From: Aeromonas lusitana
GTDB taxonomy: Bacteria > Pseudomonadota > Gammaproteobacteria > Enterobacterales > Aeromonadaceae
NCBI RefSeq assembly: GCF_002812985.1
Contig: NZ_PGCP01000017.1
Coordinates: 1-64,000 of the forward strand
Length of the DNA: 64,000 nucleotides
Reading direction: 5' to 3'
Below the pieces are notes generated by a model. The model saw only the letters and a program-made list of their open reading frames with translations. It was not told the origin of the DNA and ran no database searches. Below, in pieces: positions 17,378-25,591 of this stretch (the stretch's first letter is position 1; each line of letters opens with the position of its first letter). The translations under genes were made by a program, and so were the position numbers.

Positions 17378-18322
17378 ATGGCGAGCATATTGGATTCAGT
17401 GGATCAACGTACCCAGCTGGTGGGGGAGAATCGGCTGGAGTTGCTGATGTTCCGCCTGGGCTCCCAGCAGCTGTTTGCGATCAACGTGTTCAAGGTACGG
17501 GAGGTGGTGAAGCTGCCCCATCTCAACAAGATGCCGGGGGCACACCACAACATCAGCGGCGTGGCGAATATCCGCGGCGTCTCCATTCCGGTGATCAACC
17601 TGCGCGGCGCCATCGGCATGCGCCCCATGGCGGTCGACAGCGACTCCAACCTCATCATCACAGAGTACAACCGCACCATTCAGGGCTTCCTGGTGGGGCA
17701 GGTGGCCCATATCGTCAACATGACCTGGAAGGACATTTTGCCGCCGCCGCGCTCCGCCGGTCGCTCCAACTACCTGACCGCCATCACCCGTGTCCCGGAA
17801 GGGGGGGTCGATCAGATCGTCGAGATCATCGACGTGGAGAAGGTGCTGGCGGAGATCATCACCTACGACATCCGCATCTCGGCCGAGGTGCTGGACAAGG
17901 AGATCCTGCCCCAGATGCATGGCCGCAAGGTGCTGATCGTCGATGACTCCAGCACGGCCCGCAACCAGGTGCGGGAAACCCTTGCCCAGCTCGGGCTTGA
18001 GGTGATCGAGTGCCAGGATGGCCTGCAAGCCCTCAAGCTGCTCAAGGGCTGGTGCGATGCGGGCAAGAAGGTGACCGACGAGATCATGCTGATGATCACG
18101 GATGCCGAGATGCCAGAGATGGATGGCTACCGGCTCACCCACGAGGTGCGCAGCGATCCGCGCATGGCCGATCTCTTCATCACCCTCAATACCTCGCTCA
18201 GCGGTAACTTCAACGAGGCCATGGTCAAGAAGGTTGGCTGCGATCGCTTCATCTCCAAGTTCCAGCCAGATCTGCTGGTGGGGGTCGCCCAGGAGCGGCT
18301 ACGCCAGATCCTGGAGGCTTGA
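17378..18322 (+). CDS. cheV: Chemotaxis coupling protein CheV
   Basis: 314 aa. The N-terminal CheW-like domain (about 15-160) includes RLGSQQLFAINVFKVREVV and GVANIRGVSIPVINLR. The C-terminal receiver domain (about 183-312) has the acidic pair D189/D190 and phospho-acceptor D242 (ITDAEMPEMDGYRL). CheV couples chemoreceptors to CheA and adjusts adaptation through phosphorylation. No other che genes are adjacent, although a chemoreceptor lies at 55-57 kb. The final ~66 coding bases are repeated twice more downstream (see repeat). Confidence 0.95.
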   Translation: MASILDSVDQRTQLVGENRLELLMFRLGSQQLFAINVFKVREVVKLPHLNKMPGAHHNISGVANIRGVSIPVINLRGAIGMRPMAVDSDSNLIITEYNRTIQGFLVGQVAHIVNMTWKDILPPPRSAGRSNYLTAITRVPEGGVDQIVEIIDVEKVLAEIITYDIRISAEVLDKEILPQMHGRKVLIVDDSSTARNQVRETLAQLGLEVIECQDGLQALKLLKGWCDAGKKVTDEIMLMITDAEMPEMDGYRLTHEVRSDPRMADLFITLNTSLSGNFNEAMVKKVGCDRFISKFQPDLLVGVAQERLRQILEA

Positions 18323-18537
18323 GGCCAGTTCAACGACATCAAGAGGCTTGCTGTATTGCCAAGTTCCAGTCTGATTTCTGTTGGTAGGCGTCGCCCAGGA
18401 GCGGCTACGCCAGATCCTGGAGGCCTGAGTCCAGTTCAACGACATCAAGAGGCTTGCTGTATTGCCAAGTTCCAGTCTGATTTCTGCTGGTAGGCGTTGC
18501 CCAGGAGCGGCTACGCCAGATCCTGGAGGCCTGAGGC
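18257..18537 (+). repeat. Tandem copies of the cheV 3' end, 106-bp period
   Basis: The segment from AAGTTCCAG to the stop and its trailer occurs three times: at 18257 (inside cheV), 18361 and 18467. The copied GCCCAGGAGCGG motif recurs at 18287, 18393 and 18499, a period of 106. Each downstream unit still encodes VAQERLRQILEA and a stop. Units 2 and 3 are almost identical to each other and less like the parent at their 5' edge, so the second duplication is younger. Confidence 0.92.
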
Positions 18538-18690
18538 CGGCTCGGAAAGATGGATGACATCGGCAAGGAGATCGCCAGATCCGCTGATGTCGTCATTGAG
18601 CGGCGAACGCGCCACCTGGGCCTCTCACCCGATAACAAAACACCCGCCTCGGCGGGTGTTTTGTTATGGCAAAGATGACTGCTGCTCGAA
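18323..18690. other. Region between cheV and tesA
   Basis: 368 bases. It is filled by the two extra cheV-tail units (to 18537), about 90 bases of unassigned sequence, and a bidirectional terminator (18633-18666). No gene is seen. Confidence 0.6.
18633..18666. terminator. Bidirectional terminator between cheV and tesA
   Basis: AACAAAACACCCGCC/GGCGGGTGTTTTGTT: a long perfect stem with A/T flanks on both sides. Confidence 0.9.
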
Positions 18691-19299
18691 TTATTGGGTC
18701 AGCAGGGGTTCGATAAAGCTCGCCACCCGGTCACGGATCTGTGGCTGGGCCTCTGCGGTGGGATGAAGCCCATCGTTCATCATGAGTTCAGGGCGCAGCG
18801 CAATATCATCCAGAAAGAAGGGCATCAGGGGCAGCTCGTTGGCCTTGGCGAGATCCGGAAAGATCTGTTCGAACTGCTGCAGATAACGGGCGCCATAGTT
18901 GCGGGGCAGATGGATCTGGGTCAGCACGGCCCGGGTCTGACTGGCCTTGGCCAGCGCCACCATCTTGGTCAGGTTGGCCCGGGTGATGGCGGGGGCGAAG
19001 CCGCGCAGGCCATCGTTGGCGCCGAGTTCGATCAACACCCAGTCCGGTTTATGTTCCTCGAGCAGGGTCGGCAGGCGGGCCAGTCCGCCCTGGGTCGTCT
19101 CGCCGCTGATGCTGGCGTTGATGAGCTTGTGCTCGCCCCCCTGTTGCTGCCATTTCTGATTGAGCAGGGCAGGCCAGCTCTGCTCGGCCTGCATCTGATA
19201 GCCGGCACTCAGGCTGTCTCCCAGCACCAGCAGGGTCTGGGCCTGCAGGGACGAGGCCCAACAGCACAGGCAACTCAAGGCGAACAGAAAACGCGCCAT
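18691..19299 (-). CDS. tesA: Acyl-CoA thioesterase I / lysophospholipase L1 (SGNH hydrolase)
   Basis: 202 aa. Signal peptide 1-20. SGNH blocks: GDSLSAGY with Ser29, SISGETTQGG, GANDGLRG, and DGLHPTAEAQ with the catalytic Asp/His. The periplasmic enzyme hydrolyses acyl-CoA and lysophospholipids. It is divergent from ybbA-ybbP, the same arrangement as in E. coli. Confidence 0.95.
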   Translation of the reverse strand: MARFLFALSCLCCWASSLQAQTLLVLGDSLSAGYQMQAEQSWPALLNQKWQQQGGEHKLINASISGETTQGGLARLPTLLEEHKPDWVLIELGANDGLRGFAPAITRANLTKMVALAKASQTRAVLTQIHLPRNYGARYLQQFEQIFPDLAKANELPLMPFFLDDIALRPELMMNDGLHPTAEAQPQIRDRVASFIEPLLTQ

Positions 19300-19445
19300 G
19301 GATTCAACTCCCTCATGTCATTGACGGCCTGACTCATCAGGCGGTATGGATTTTCGGCAAGGGCCCGAGTAAACAGGAATAATGTCATCAATTCAATGCT
19401 CACAACTCATCGCCATTCAGGGCCAATGAACACAGGAACCCCATC

Positions 19446-20162
19446 ATGAGTGCAACCCCCATCATCAAGGTCACAGGGCTGGGCAAGACGGTTCGCCTCG
19501 GCCAGGACAGCCTCACCATCCTTGAAGGGATCAGCCTGCAAGTCAACACGGGTGAGACGCTAGCGCTGGTCGGCGCCTCCGGCTCCGGCAAGTCCACCCT
19601 GCTTGGCCTCTTGGCCGGGCTGGACCTGCCGACCAGCGGCGACATCGAGATCCTCGGCCAGTCTCTGACCCGGCTGGACGAGGAGGGACGCGCTCGCCTG
19701 CGGGCCGAGCAGGTGGGCTTCATCTTCCAGTCCTTCCTGCTGCTGCCGACCCTGAGTGCCCTTGAGAACGTCATGCTGCCCGCCGAGCTGCGTGGCGAGA
19801 CCGACTGTGGGCCACGCGCCCGCGAGCTGCTGGCACAGGTGGGACTCTCCGAGCGGCTGCACCATCTGCCGCCACGGCTGTCCGGCGGCGAGCAGCAGCG
19901 GGTCGCCATCGCCCGGGCCTTTATGACCCGTCCCCAGCTGCTGCTGGCCGATGAGCCCACCGGCAACCTCGACAGCAAGACGGGGGACACTGTGATCGAG
20001 CTGCTTTTCCGCTTGAATAGAGAACATAACACTACCCTGGTGGTGGTCACCCATGATCATGAACTGGCCCAGCGCTGCCAGCGACAGCTGGTGATGGCGG
20101 CGGGACGGCTGGAGCCGGAGGCGCTCGCCCACGAGGCTGCCAGGATCAGGGAGCGCTTATGA
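19446..20162 (+). CDS. ybbA: ABC transporter ATP-binding protein YbbA
   Basis: 238 aa. Walker A GASGSGKS, Q-loop FIFQSFLLLP, signature LSGGEQQRVAIARA, Walker B LLLADEPTGNLD, H-loop VTHD. It belongs to the LolD/MacB-type group of ATPases that drive FtsX-like permeases. It pairs with ybbP downstream. Its stop overlaps by four bases the start of a 31-codon ORF that is a relic of the ybbP start. Confidence 0.93.
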   Translation: MSATPIIKVTGLGKTVRLGQDSLTILEGISLQVNTGETLALVGASGSGKSTLLGLLAGLDLPTSGDIEILGQSLTRLDEEGRARLRAEQVGFIFQSFLLLPTLSALENVMLPAELRGETDCGPRARELLAQVGLSERLHHLPPRLSGGEQQRVAIARAFMTRPQLLLADEPTGNLDSKTGDTVIELLFRLNREHNTTLVVVTHDHELAQRCQRQLVMAAGRLEPEALAHEAARIRERL

Positions 20163-20254
20163 GTCGGTGGCAACTGGGGTTCAGGTCAATGCGTGGGGAA
20201 GGCGCCAATGACGAGCGGCTGCCAGGGCGGGCGCAGATGAGGAGCACGTCATGA
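20159..20254 (+). CDS. 31-codon coupled ORF, decayed duplicate of the ybbP 5' end
   Basis: The ATG at 20159 overlaps the ybbA stop (ATGA), and its own TGA at 20252-20254 overlaps the ybbP start (ATGA). Its first ~20 codons read MSRWQLGFRSMRGEGANDE, against MSQWRLGFKLLRREGFNGE in ybbP: the same segment, diverged. The remainder has drifted. It may be translated only as a bridge between ybbA and ybbP. Confidence 0.7.
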   Translation: MSRWQLGFRSMRGEGANDERLPGRAQMRSTS

Positions 20255-22692
20255 GTCAGTGGCGACTGGGATTCAAATTACTGCGCCGGGAAGGCTTCAA
20301 CGGCGAGCTGCGCTGGTTCGTGCTGGCCCTGGCCCTGAGCGTGGCCTGCGTGCTGAGCGTGGCGCTGGTGGCGGATCGGCTGGATGCGGGGCTCAAGGCC
20401 TCCGGCCGTGACTTCATCGGCGCCGATCGGGTGCTGCGCAGCGCGACCCCGGCGCCGGAGGCCTGGCTCAAACAAGCGGAGCAGGATGGCCTGGCGGTGC
20501 AGACTACGGTCAGCTTCAACAGCATGCTGTTTCACGGCGACGGCTTGCAGTTGGCCTCCATTCGCGCCGTGCCGGCGGATTTCCCCTTCTACGGCAAGCT
20601 GGAGCTGAGCCCCCAGCGGGCACCGGCTCCCGGCGAGATCTGGCTCTCCGATCGGGTGATGAAGCTGCTCGGCGCCAAGGTGGGGGATGAGCTGGAGGTC
20701 GGCAATACCACCTTGAAGGTGGCCGGCGAGCTGGGGCAGGAGCCGGATCAGGGCTTCAGCCCCTTCCAGATGGCGCCGCGGGCCCTCATTCACAGCGCCG
20801 ATATCGAGGCGACTGGCGCCCTCTTGCCGGGCAGCCGCCAGCAGTGGCGCTACCTCATCAAGGGGCCAAGGGAGGGGATCGCCCGCTATGAGGCCTGGCT
20901 CAATCCCAAGCTGGCGGCCGGGCAGAAGCTGATCAAGCCGGACGATCAGGGCTCCCAGGTGGGCAAGTCCCTGGCCAATGCGGAGCGCTTCTTCCGCCTC
21001 GCCTCCCTAGCGGGGGTGCTGCTCGGCGCCCTGGCCATGGGCATAGCGGTGCGCCACTTCGCCGAGCGCCAGACCAATATGGTGGCCTTGCTCAAGACGC
21101 TGGGCGCGTCCCGCCGTACCCTCTGGCAGCTGATGGGCACCCTGCTGTTCTCGCTGACCCTGATCGGTGCCCTGATAGGCCTGGTGGCCGGGAGCGGTAT
21201 GCAATGGCTGACCCTGCGCATGCTGGGGGACCTGCTGCCCGCAGATCTGCCGCCTCCCTCCTGGCGGCCGTTCGCCCTCGGGCTGGCGGTAGCCTTCTTC
21301 ATCACCCTGCTGCTGGCCTTCGTGCCCTTCCTGCGCCTGCTCAAGGTGCCGCCCTTGCGAGTGCTGCGCCGTGAGTTGGAGGCGGGCATCCCGCCCTGGT
21401 TGACGGTGCCGGTCGGTTTGCTCGGCCTGTTCGGTCTGGTGTGGGGCTTCACCGCCGATGCCAGGCTGGCGCTGGGGCTCATCGGTGGCATGGGGGTACT
21501 GATGCTGATGCTGGCGCTGCTGGCCTCCGGCTTGCTGCGCCTCGGCAGCCGGGTCAAGGGGCCTCATGCCTTGCGCCTTGCCATCAGTCATCTCTCCCGC
21601 GAGCGCGGCAGCGGCCTGTTCCAACTGGCGGGCTTCGCGCTGGCCCTGATGCTGTTCGGCCTGCTGTGGGCGGCGCGGGTCGACCTGCTCGACGACTTCT
21701 CCGCCCGGTTGCCCGCCGATGCCCCCAACCGCTTCCTGGTCAATGTGGCCAGCGAGGAGCGGGAGGGGATCCTGGCCGACCTGCATCAGGCCGGCGCCAC
21801 CACCTCGGATTTCTATCCCATGGTGCGTGGACGCCTTACCAAGATAGCCGGTCAGGCGGTGGGGGAGGACGCGGCGCGGGAGGGGGTGAACCGGGAGCTC
21901 AACTTCACCACCACGGCGGCGCTCCCCCCCGACAACGAGGTGACCTCGGGTCAGTGGCTCGGCGGCAAGGGGGAGGTCTCCATCGACGAGGTGCTGGCGG
22001 GCCAGCTCGGTATCACCTTGGGGGATACCCTCAGCTTCAACATAGAGGGACGCGACTTCGAGGCCAGGGTCACCAGCCTGAGATCCATCAAGTGGGACAA
22101 CATGCGTCCCAATTTCTACATGATCTTCTCGGCGGACGTGCTGGCACCCTTCTCCCAGACCTGGCTCGGCAGTTATCGTCTTCCCGCCGAGGGGCGTAGC
22201 GCCGAAGTGGAGCTCATTCGTCGTCACCCCACGGTCAGCCTTATCGACGTGGAGGATCTGATTGCGCGGCTCACCGTGGTGTCGGATCAGGTGAGCCGTG
22301 CCCTCGGGCTCATGCTGGGGCTGGTGACAGTGGCGGCCCTACTGGTGCTGTTGACCCAGACCCAGGCCAGCATGGCCCACAGGCGCCGCGAGCTCTTGTT
22401 GATGCGCACCCTGGGGGCCGGCAGCAAGCTGCTCGAGAAGATGCTGCGCTGGGAGCTGGTGGCCAGCGGCCTGCTGGCGGGGCTGTGTGCCGCGACCGTG
22501 GTGGAGCTCTGCTCCTTCGGCCTGCAATGGTGGTGGTTCGATGGTCAGTGGCAGTTCCACTGGGCCATCTGGGCCGGTCTACCCCTGCTCGGCGCCCTGC
22601 TGGTGACCCTGGCGGGTCAGGGCATGCGCCGCCAGCTGCTGGCGGGGACCCTGAGCGATCGGCTCAGGGGCCTGGGGCAGGGGCTGCTGTAA
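20251..22692 (+). CDS. ybbP: FtsX-type ABC transporter permease YbbP
   Basis: 813 aa; the ATG at 20251 follows GAGGAG (20238-20243). One N-terminal membrane helix is followed by a periplasmic domain, then two FtsX-like four-helix blocks (about 255-400 and 690-800) separated by further helices, as in the E. coli YbbP group (~804 aa). With YbbA it probably forms a mechanotransmission-type complex; the substrate is unknown. The preceding 31-codon relic suggests the start once lay 92 bases upstream. Confidence 0.9.
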   Translation: MSQWRLGFKLLRREGFNGELRWFVLALALSVACVLSVALVADRLDAGLKASGRDFIGADRVLRSATPAPEAWLKQAEQDGLAVQTTVSFNSMLFHGDGLQLASIRAVPADFPFYGKLELSPQRAPAPGEIWLSDRVMKLLGAKVGDELEVGNTTLKVAGELGQEPDQGFSPFQMAPRALIHSADIEATGALLPGSRQQWRYLIKGPREGIARYEAWLNPKLAAGQKLIKPDDQGSQVGKSLANAERFFRLASLAGVLLGALAMGIAVRHFAERQTNMVALLKTLGASRRTLWQLMGTLLFSLTLIGALIGLVAGSGMQWLTLRMLGDLLPADLPPPSWRPFALGLAVAFFITLLLAFVPFLRLLKVPPLRVLRRELEAGIPPWLTVPVGLLGLFGLVWGFTADARLALGLIGGMGVLMLMLALLASGLLRLGSRVKGPHALRLAISHLSRERGSGLFQLAGFALALMLFGLLWAARVDLLDDFSARLPADAPNRFLVNVASEEREGILADLHQAGATTSDFYPMVRGRLTKIAGQAVGEDAAREGVNRELNFTTTAALPPDNEVTSGQWLGGKGEVSIDEVLAGQLGITLGDTLSFNIEGRDFEARVTSLRSIKWDNMRPNFYMIFSADVLAPFSQTWLGSYRLPAEGRSAEVELIRRHPTVSLIDVEDLIARLTVVSDQVSRALGLMLGLVTVAALLVLLTQTQASMAHRRRELLLMRTLGAGSKLLEKMLRWELVASGLLAGLCAATVVELCSFGLQWWWFDGQWQFHWAIWAGLPLLGALLVTLAGQGMRRQLLAGTLSDRLRGLGQGLL

Positions 22693-22739
22693 CGGCTATG
22701 GCTAGGGCCGTTAGGCCTTTCTCTTTCGCGAACCGTATA

Positions 22740-22767
22740 AAAAATCCCGGCATAGGCCGGGATTTTT
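22740..22767. terminator. Terminator between convergent ybbP and yfcH
   Basis: AAAAATCCCGGC/GCCGGGATTTTT hairpin. Confidence 0.88.
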
Positions 22768-22787
22768 GCATTTCTGGCGGCGGAACC

Positions 22788-23693
22788 TCAGCGAGGTGGC
22801 TGCAGCAAGTCGTCCAGCGCCTGAGGGAGTTCAGGGTAGGTGAAATGAAATCCTGCCTGTTGCAGCCTGGCCGGGACGACATGCTGGCCGGTGAGCAGCA
22901 GATCCGCAGATTCCCCCATCAGCAGGCGCAGGGCTCCGGCCGGTACCCGGAGCACATGGGGGCGGTGCAGGCTGCGGGCCAGGTGCTGGCTGAAGGTCTG
23001 GTTGTCGACCGGCTGGGGCGCGGTGGCGTTGAAGATGCCGTCACACTCCTCGTGCTCCAGCAGAAACAGCATGGCGCGCACCAGATCCTGGACGTGGATC
23101 CAGCTCATCACCTGCTGGCCCGAGCCCATGGGGCCGCCGAGCCCGAGCCGATAGGGGGGCAGCAGCTTGGGCAGGGCCCCGCCATCCTGGCCGAGCACCA
23201 AGCCGATCCGCACTATGCAGACCCGGGTCTGGGGGCCCTTGGCCTGCAGCGCCAGTTGCTCCCATCGCTGGCAAAGGTGGTGGGTGAATTCGTCATGGGG
23301 GTGATTGCACCGCTCATCCAGGGGCTCGGCCCCTTGTCGGCCATACCAGCCGATGGCGGAGGCATTGAGCAAGAGCTTCGGCGGCATGCTGGAGAGCTTG
23401 ATGAGATCGACCAGCTGCTCGGTCAACAGCCAGCGGCTGTTGCACAGCAACTGCTTGCGCTGCTCGCTCCAGCGTCCGGCGGCGATGGGCTCGCCGGCCA
23501 GGTTGATGATTATGTCCACGTCGTTGAGATCGTCCAGTCCATCCAGGCTGTCGAGCAACTTGATGTCGTGGCCGAGCAGTTCGTAGGCACGGTTGCCCTG
23601 ACGGGTCAGCACCACCACCTCGTGCGCCACCTTGAGGTGCGCCACCAGACGGCGACCGATAAAGCCGGTCCCCCCCGTGATCAGTATCTTCAT
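22788..23693 (-). CDS. yfcH: TIGR01777/SDR39U1-type NAD(P)-binding epimerase-like protein
   Basis: 301 aa. Rossmann motif GGTGFIGRRL at 7-16, then NLAGEPIAAGRW, the NASAIGWYG active-site region, FNATAP, and the C-terminal DUF1731-like segment (RVPAGALRLLMGESADLLLTGQ). It corresponds to E. coli YfcH. It is predicted to be a cytoplasmic NAD(P)-dependent sugar-nucleotide epimerase-like enzyme without a defined substrate. Confidence 0.92.
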   Translation of the reverse strand: MKILITGGTGFIGRRLVAHLKVAHEVVVLTRQGNRAYELLGHDIKLLDSLDGLDDLNDVDIIINLAGEPIAAGRWSEQRKQLLCNSRWLLTEQLVDLIKLSSMPPKLLLNASAIGWYGRQGAEPLDERCNHPHDEFTHHLCQRWEQLALQAKGPQTRVCIVRIGLVLGQDGGALPKLLPPYRLGLGGPMGSGQQVMSWIHVQDLVRAMLFLLEHEECDGIFNATAPQPVDNQTFSQHLARSLHRPHVLRVPAGALRLLMGESADLLLTGQHVVPARLQQAGFHFTYPELPQALDDLLQPPR

Positions 23694-23984
23694 GTTCGCC
23701 CTCCTGACGCCGATGGCTCTACTCTAGAGGGCCGGGACCGGATGAACAAGCAACTGTTTTTGCGAGTGTTATGGTTTTTTCATGGGGTTGGGCCATACAC
23801 TGGTCTGGGCTCAGTGCCGGGCGGTTTTGCCCTCGCGCAGTGCCGTTGAAAGGTATGGGGCTAAGGCGTGTTTGGCGGGGCGCCACAGACGGCTGAGCGC
23901 GCGCTTGGGTCTGGCTTTCCTTGCCAAGGGGCTGACAAACTGTAAACTTGGCTGTTTTTTTCGCCGTTGCGATTGGGGAGGATT

Positions 23985-25517
23985 ATGCCATTTCGTCGTC
24001 TGAGGGCGCGCCAATACTATCGCCGCCTGGTTTTCTCCCTGCTGGCAGCTCTGCTGCCCATCGCGCTTGGGGTGGCGATTGCTATCGGGCAGACCATGAA
24101 TGGGGTGAGGCAGGATGCGGAGCAGCGTTTGTTGCATGCCATGCACATGTTCGATCGCACCCTGGACAATACCAACCTCGCCGCCTCGGCCGTGATGGGG
24201 AGTGTTGGCAAACCCTGCCTCGAGGTGTTGCAGGGCTTGCGGGATCAGGTGGCGACGGTACCGGATGTGCGCAGCGTCAACCTGACCGAGGGCGAGCGCA
24301 TCTACTGCACCTCCCTCTATGGTCCGGTCAAGGGAGAGATAGAACTCGACGACTACGTCGAGGGTCAGCTCGATCTGATGCGCGGCAACCCGGTCACGCC
24401 AAACAGGCCCCTCATCGTCTACCGCCAGGAGACGGGCAAGTACAGCGTGCTGGTGGGGGTGGATGGCTACTACCTGCTCAATATCCTCGACATGACGAGT
24501 CGCGACTCTCCGCTCGGGCTGGTGGTCGGCCCGCAGATGCTGCTGCGCGACAGCCAGCTCACCGACCGCTTGATCGCGCCAGACACCCCAGGCTATCTGG
24601 AGCAGGCCTCAGATAAGTATCCCTTCAAGGTGGTGACAACCCTCTCGAACCGCGACTATGTCGCCCACCTGTGGGATTACTCCAAGATCAGCATCATCTT
24701 CTATCCCCTGCTGAGCCTGCTGTTTGGGCTCGGGGCCTTCTGGCTGACGGGGCGCGCCGCCTCGCCGCAGCAGGAGTTCAGACGCGCCCTGGACAAGCAG
24801 GAGTTCATTCCCTATCTGCAGCCCGTGGTGACGGGCGATGACGCCCATTGGAGTGGCTGCGAGGTGCTGATGCGCTGGCAGCATCCCCGTCAGGGCATGA
24901 TAGCGCCGGATCGCTTCATTCCCATGGCGGAAGAGTGCGGCCTCATCGTTCCCATGACCCGCTCGCTGATGCAGCAGGTGCGCGGGCAGTTCGCCGGCCG
25001 GGTTCATACCCTGCCCAAGGGCTTCCATTTTGGCTTCAACATCAGCGCCGGCCACTGCAAGGATCTCAGCCTGGTGGAGGATTGCCGCGACTTCATCGAC
25101 GCCTTCAAGGCCAATCCCATCAAGCTGGTGCTGGAGCTGACCGAGCGGGAGCTGATCGTCGCCGACGAGACCACGGACCGGCTGTTTGCCGAGCTGCATG
25201 CCCTCGGTGTCTTCATCGCCATCGACGATTTTGGTACTGGCCACTCCAGCCTCGCCTATCTGCAGGCCTTCCAGGTCGATTTTCTGAAGATAGACAAGAG
25301 CTTCGTCGGTATGATTGGCTCGGACGCCCTGTCCAGCCACATCGTCGAGAACGTCATCGACTTGGCGACCCGGCTCGAGCTGCAACTGGTGGCGGAAGGG
25401 GTGGAGAACGAGGTGCAGGCCGCCTACCTGCGCGAGCACAAGGTGGCCTTCCAGCAAGGCTATCTCTATGGCAGGCCCATGCCGATGAAGGCGTTCATCG
25501 AGCAGCTGAGCGCCTGA
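23985..25517 (+). CDS. CSS-sensor EAL protein, c-di-GMP phosphodiesterase
   Basis: 510 aa; the ATG at 23985 follows GGGGAGG. TM1 is at about 15-37 and TM2 at about 236-256, flanking a periplasmic CSS-type domain with Cys78 and a C108-T-S motif (Ser to Thr against the usual C-S-S). The cytoplasmic EAL domain has E293 in EVLMR, an FNIS-type strand, ELTERE, DDFGTGHSSLAYL, K in DFLKIDKSF, and EGVE. The core catalytic residues look intact, so it probably hydrolyses c-di-GMP. In this family the cysteines respond to periplasmic redox state. A terminator follows. Confidence 0.92.
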   Translation: MPFRRLRARQYYRRLVFSLLAALLPIALGVAIAIGQTMNGVRQDAEQRLLHAMHMFDRTLDNTNLAASAVMGSVGKPCLEVLQGLRDQVATVPDVRSVNLTEGERIYCTSLYGPVKGEIELDDYVEGQLDLMRGNPVTPNRPLIVYRQETGKYSVLVGVDGYYLLNILDMTSRDSPLGLVVGPQMLLRDSQLTDRLIAPDTPGYLEQASDKYPFKVVTTLSNRDYVAHLWDYSKISIIFYPLLSLLFGLGAFWLTGRAASPQQEFRRALDKQEFIPYLQPVVTGDDAHWSGCEVLMRWQHPRQGMIAPDRFIPMAEECGLIVPMTRSLMQQVRGQFAGRVHTLPKGFHFGFNISAGHCKDLSLVEDCRDFIDAFKANPIKLVLELTERELIVADETTDRLFAELHALGVFIAIDDFGTGHSSLAYLQAFQVDFLKIDKSFVGMIGSDALSSHIVENVIDLATRLELQLVAEGVENEVQAAYLREHKVAFQQGYLYGRPMPMKAFIEQLSA

Positions 25518-25542
25518 CCCCCAGACGCGCCAAACCGGCATA

Positions 25543-25578
25543 AAAAAAACCAGCGACCAAGGTCGCTGGTTTTTTTTC
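25543..25578. terminator. Bidirectional terminator after the EAL gene
   Basis: Perfect stem AAAAAAACCAGCGACC/GGTCGCTGGTTTTTT between convergent genes. Confidence 0.92.
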
Positions 25579-25591
25579 ATTCAGGAGACGC

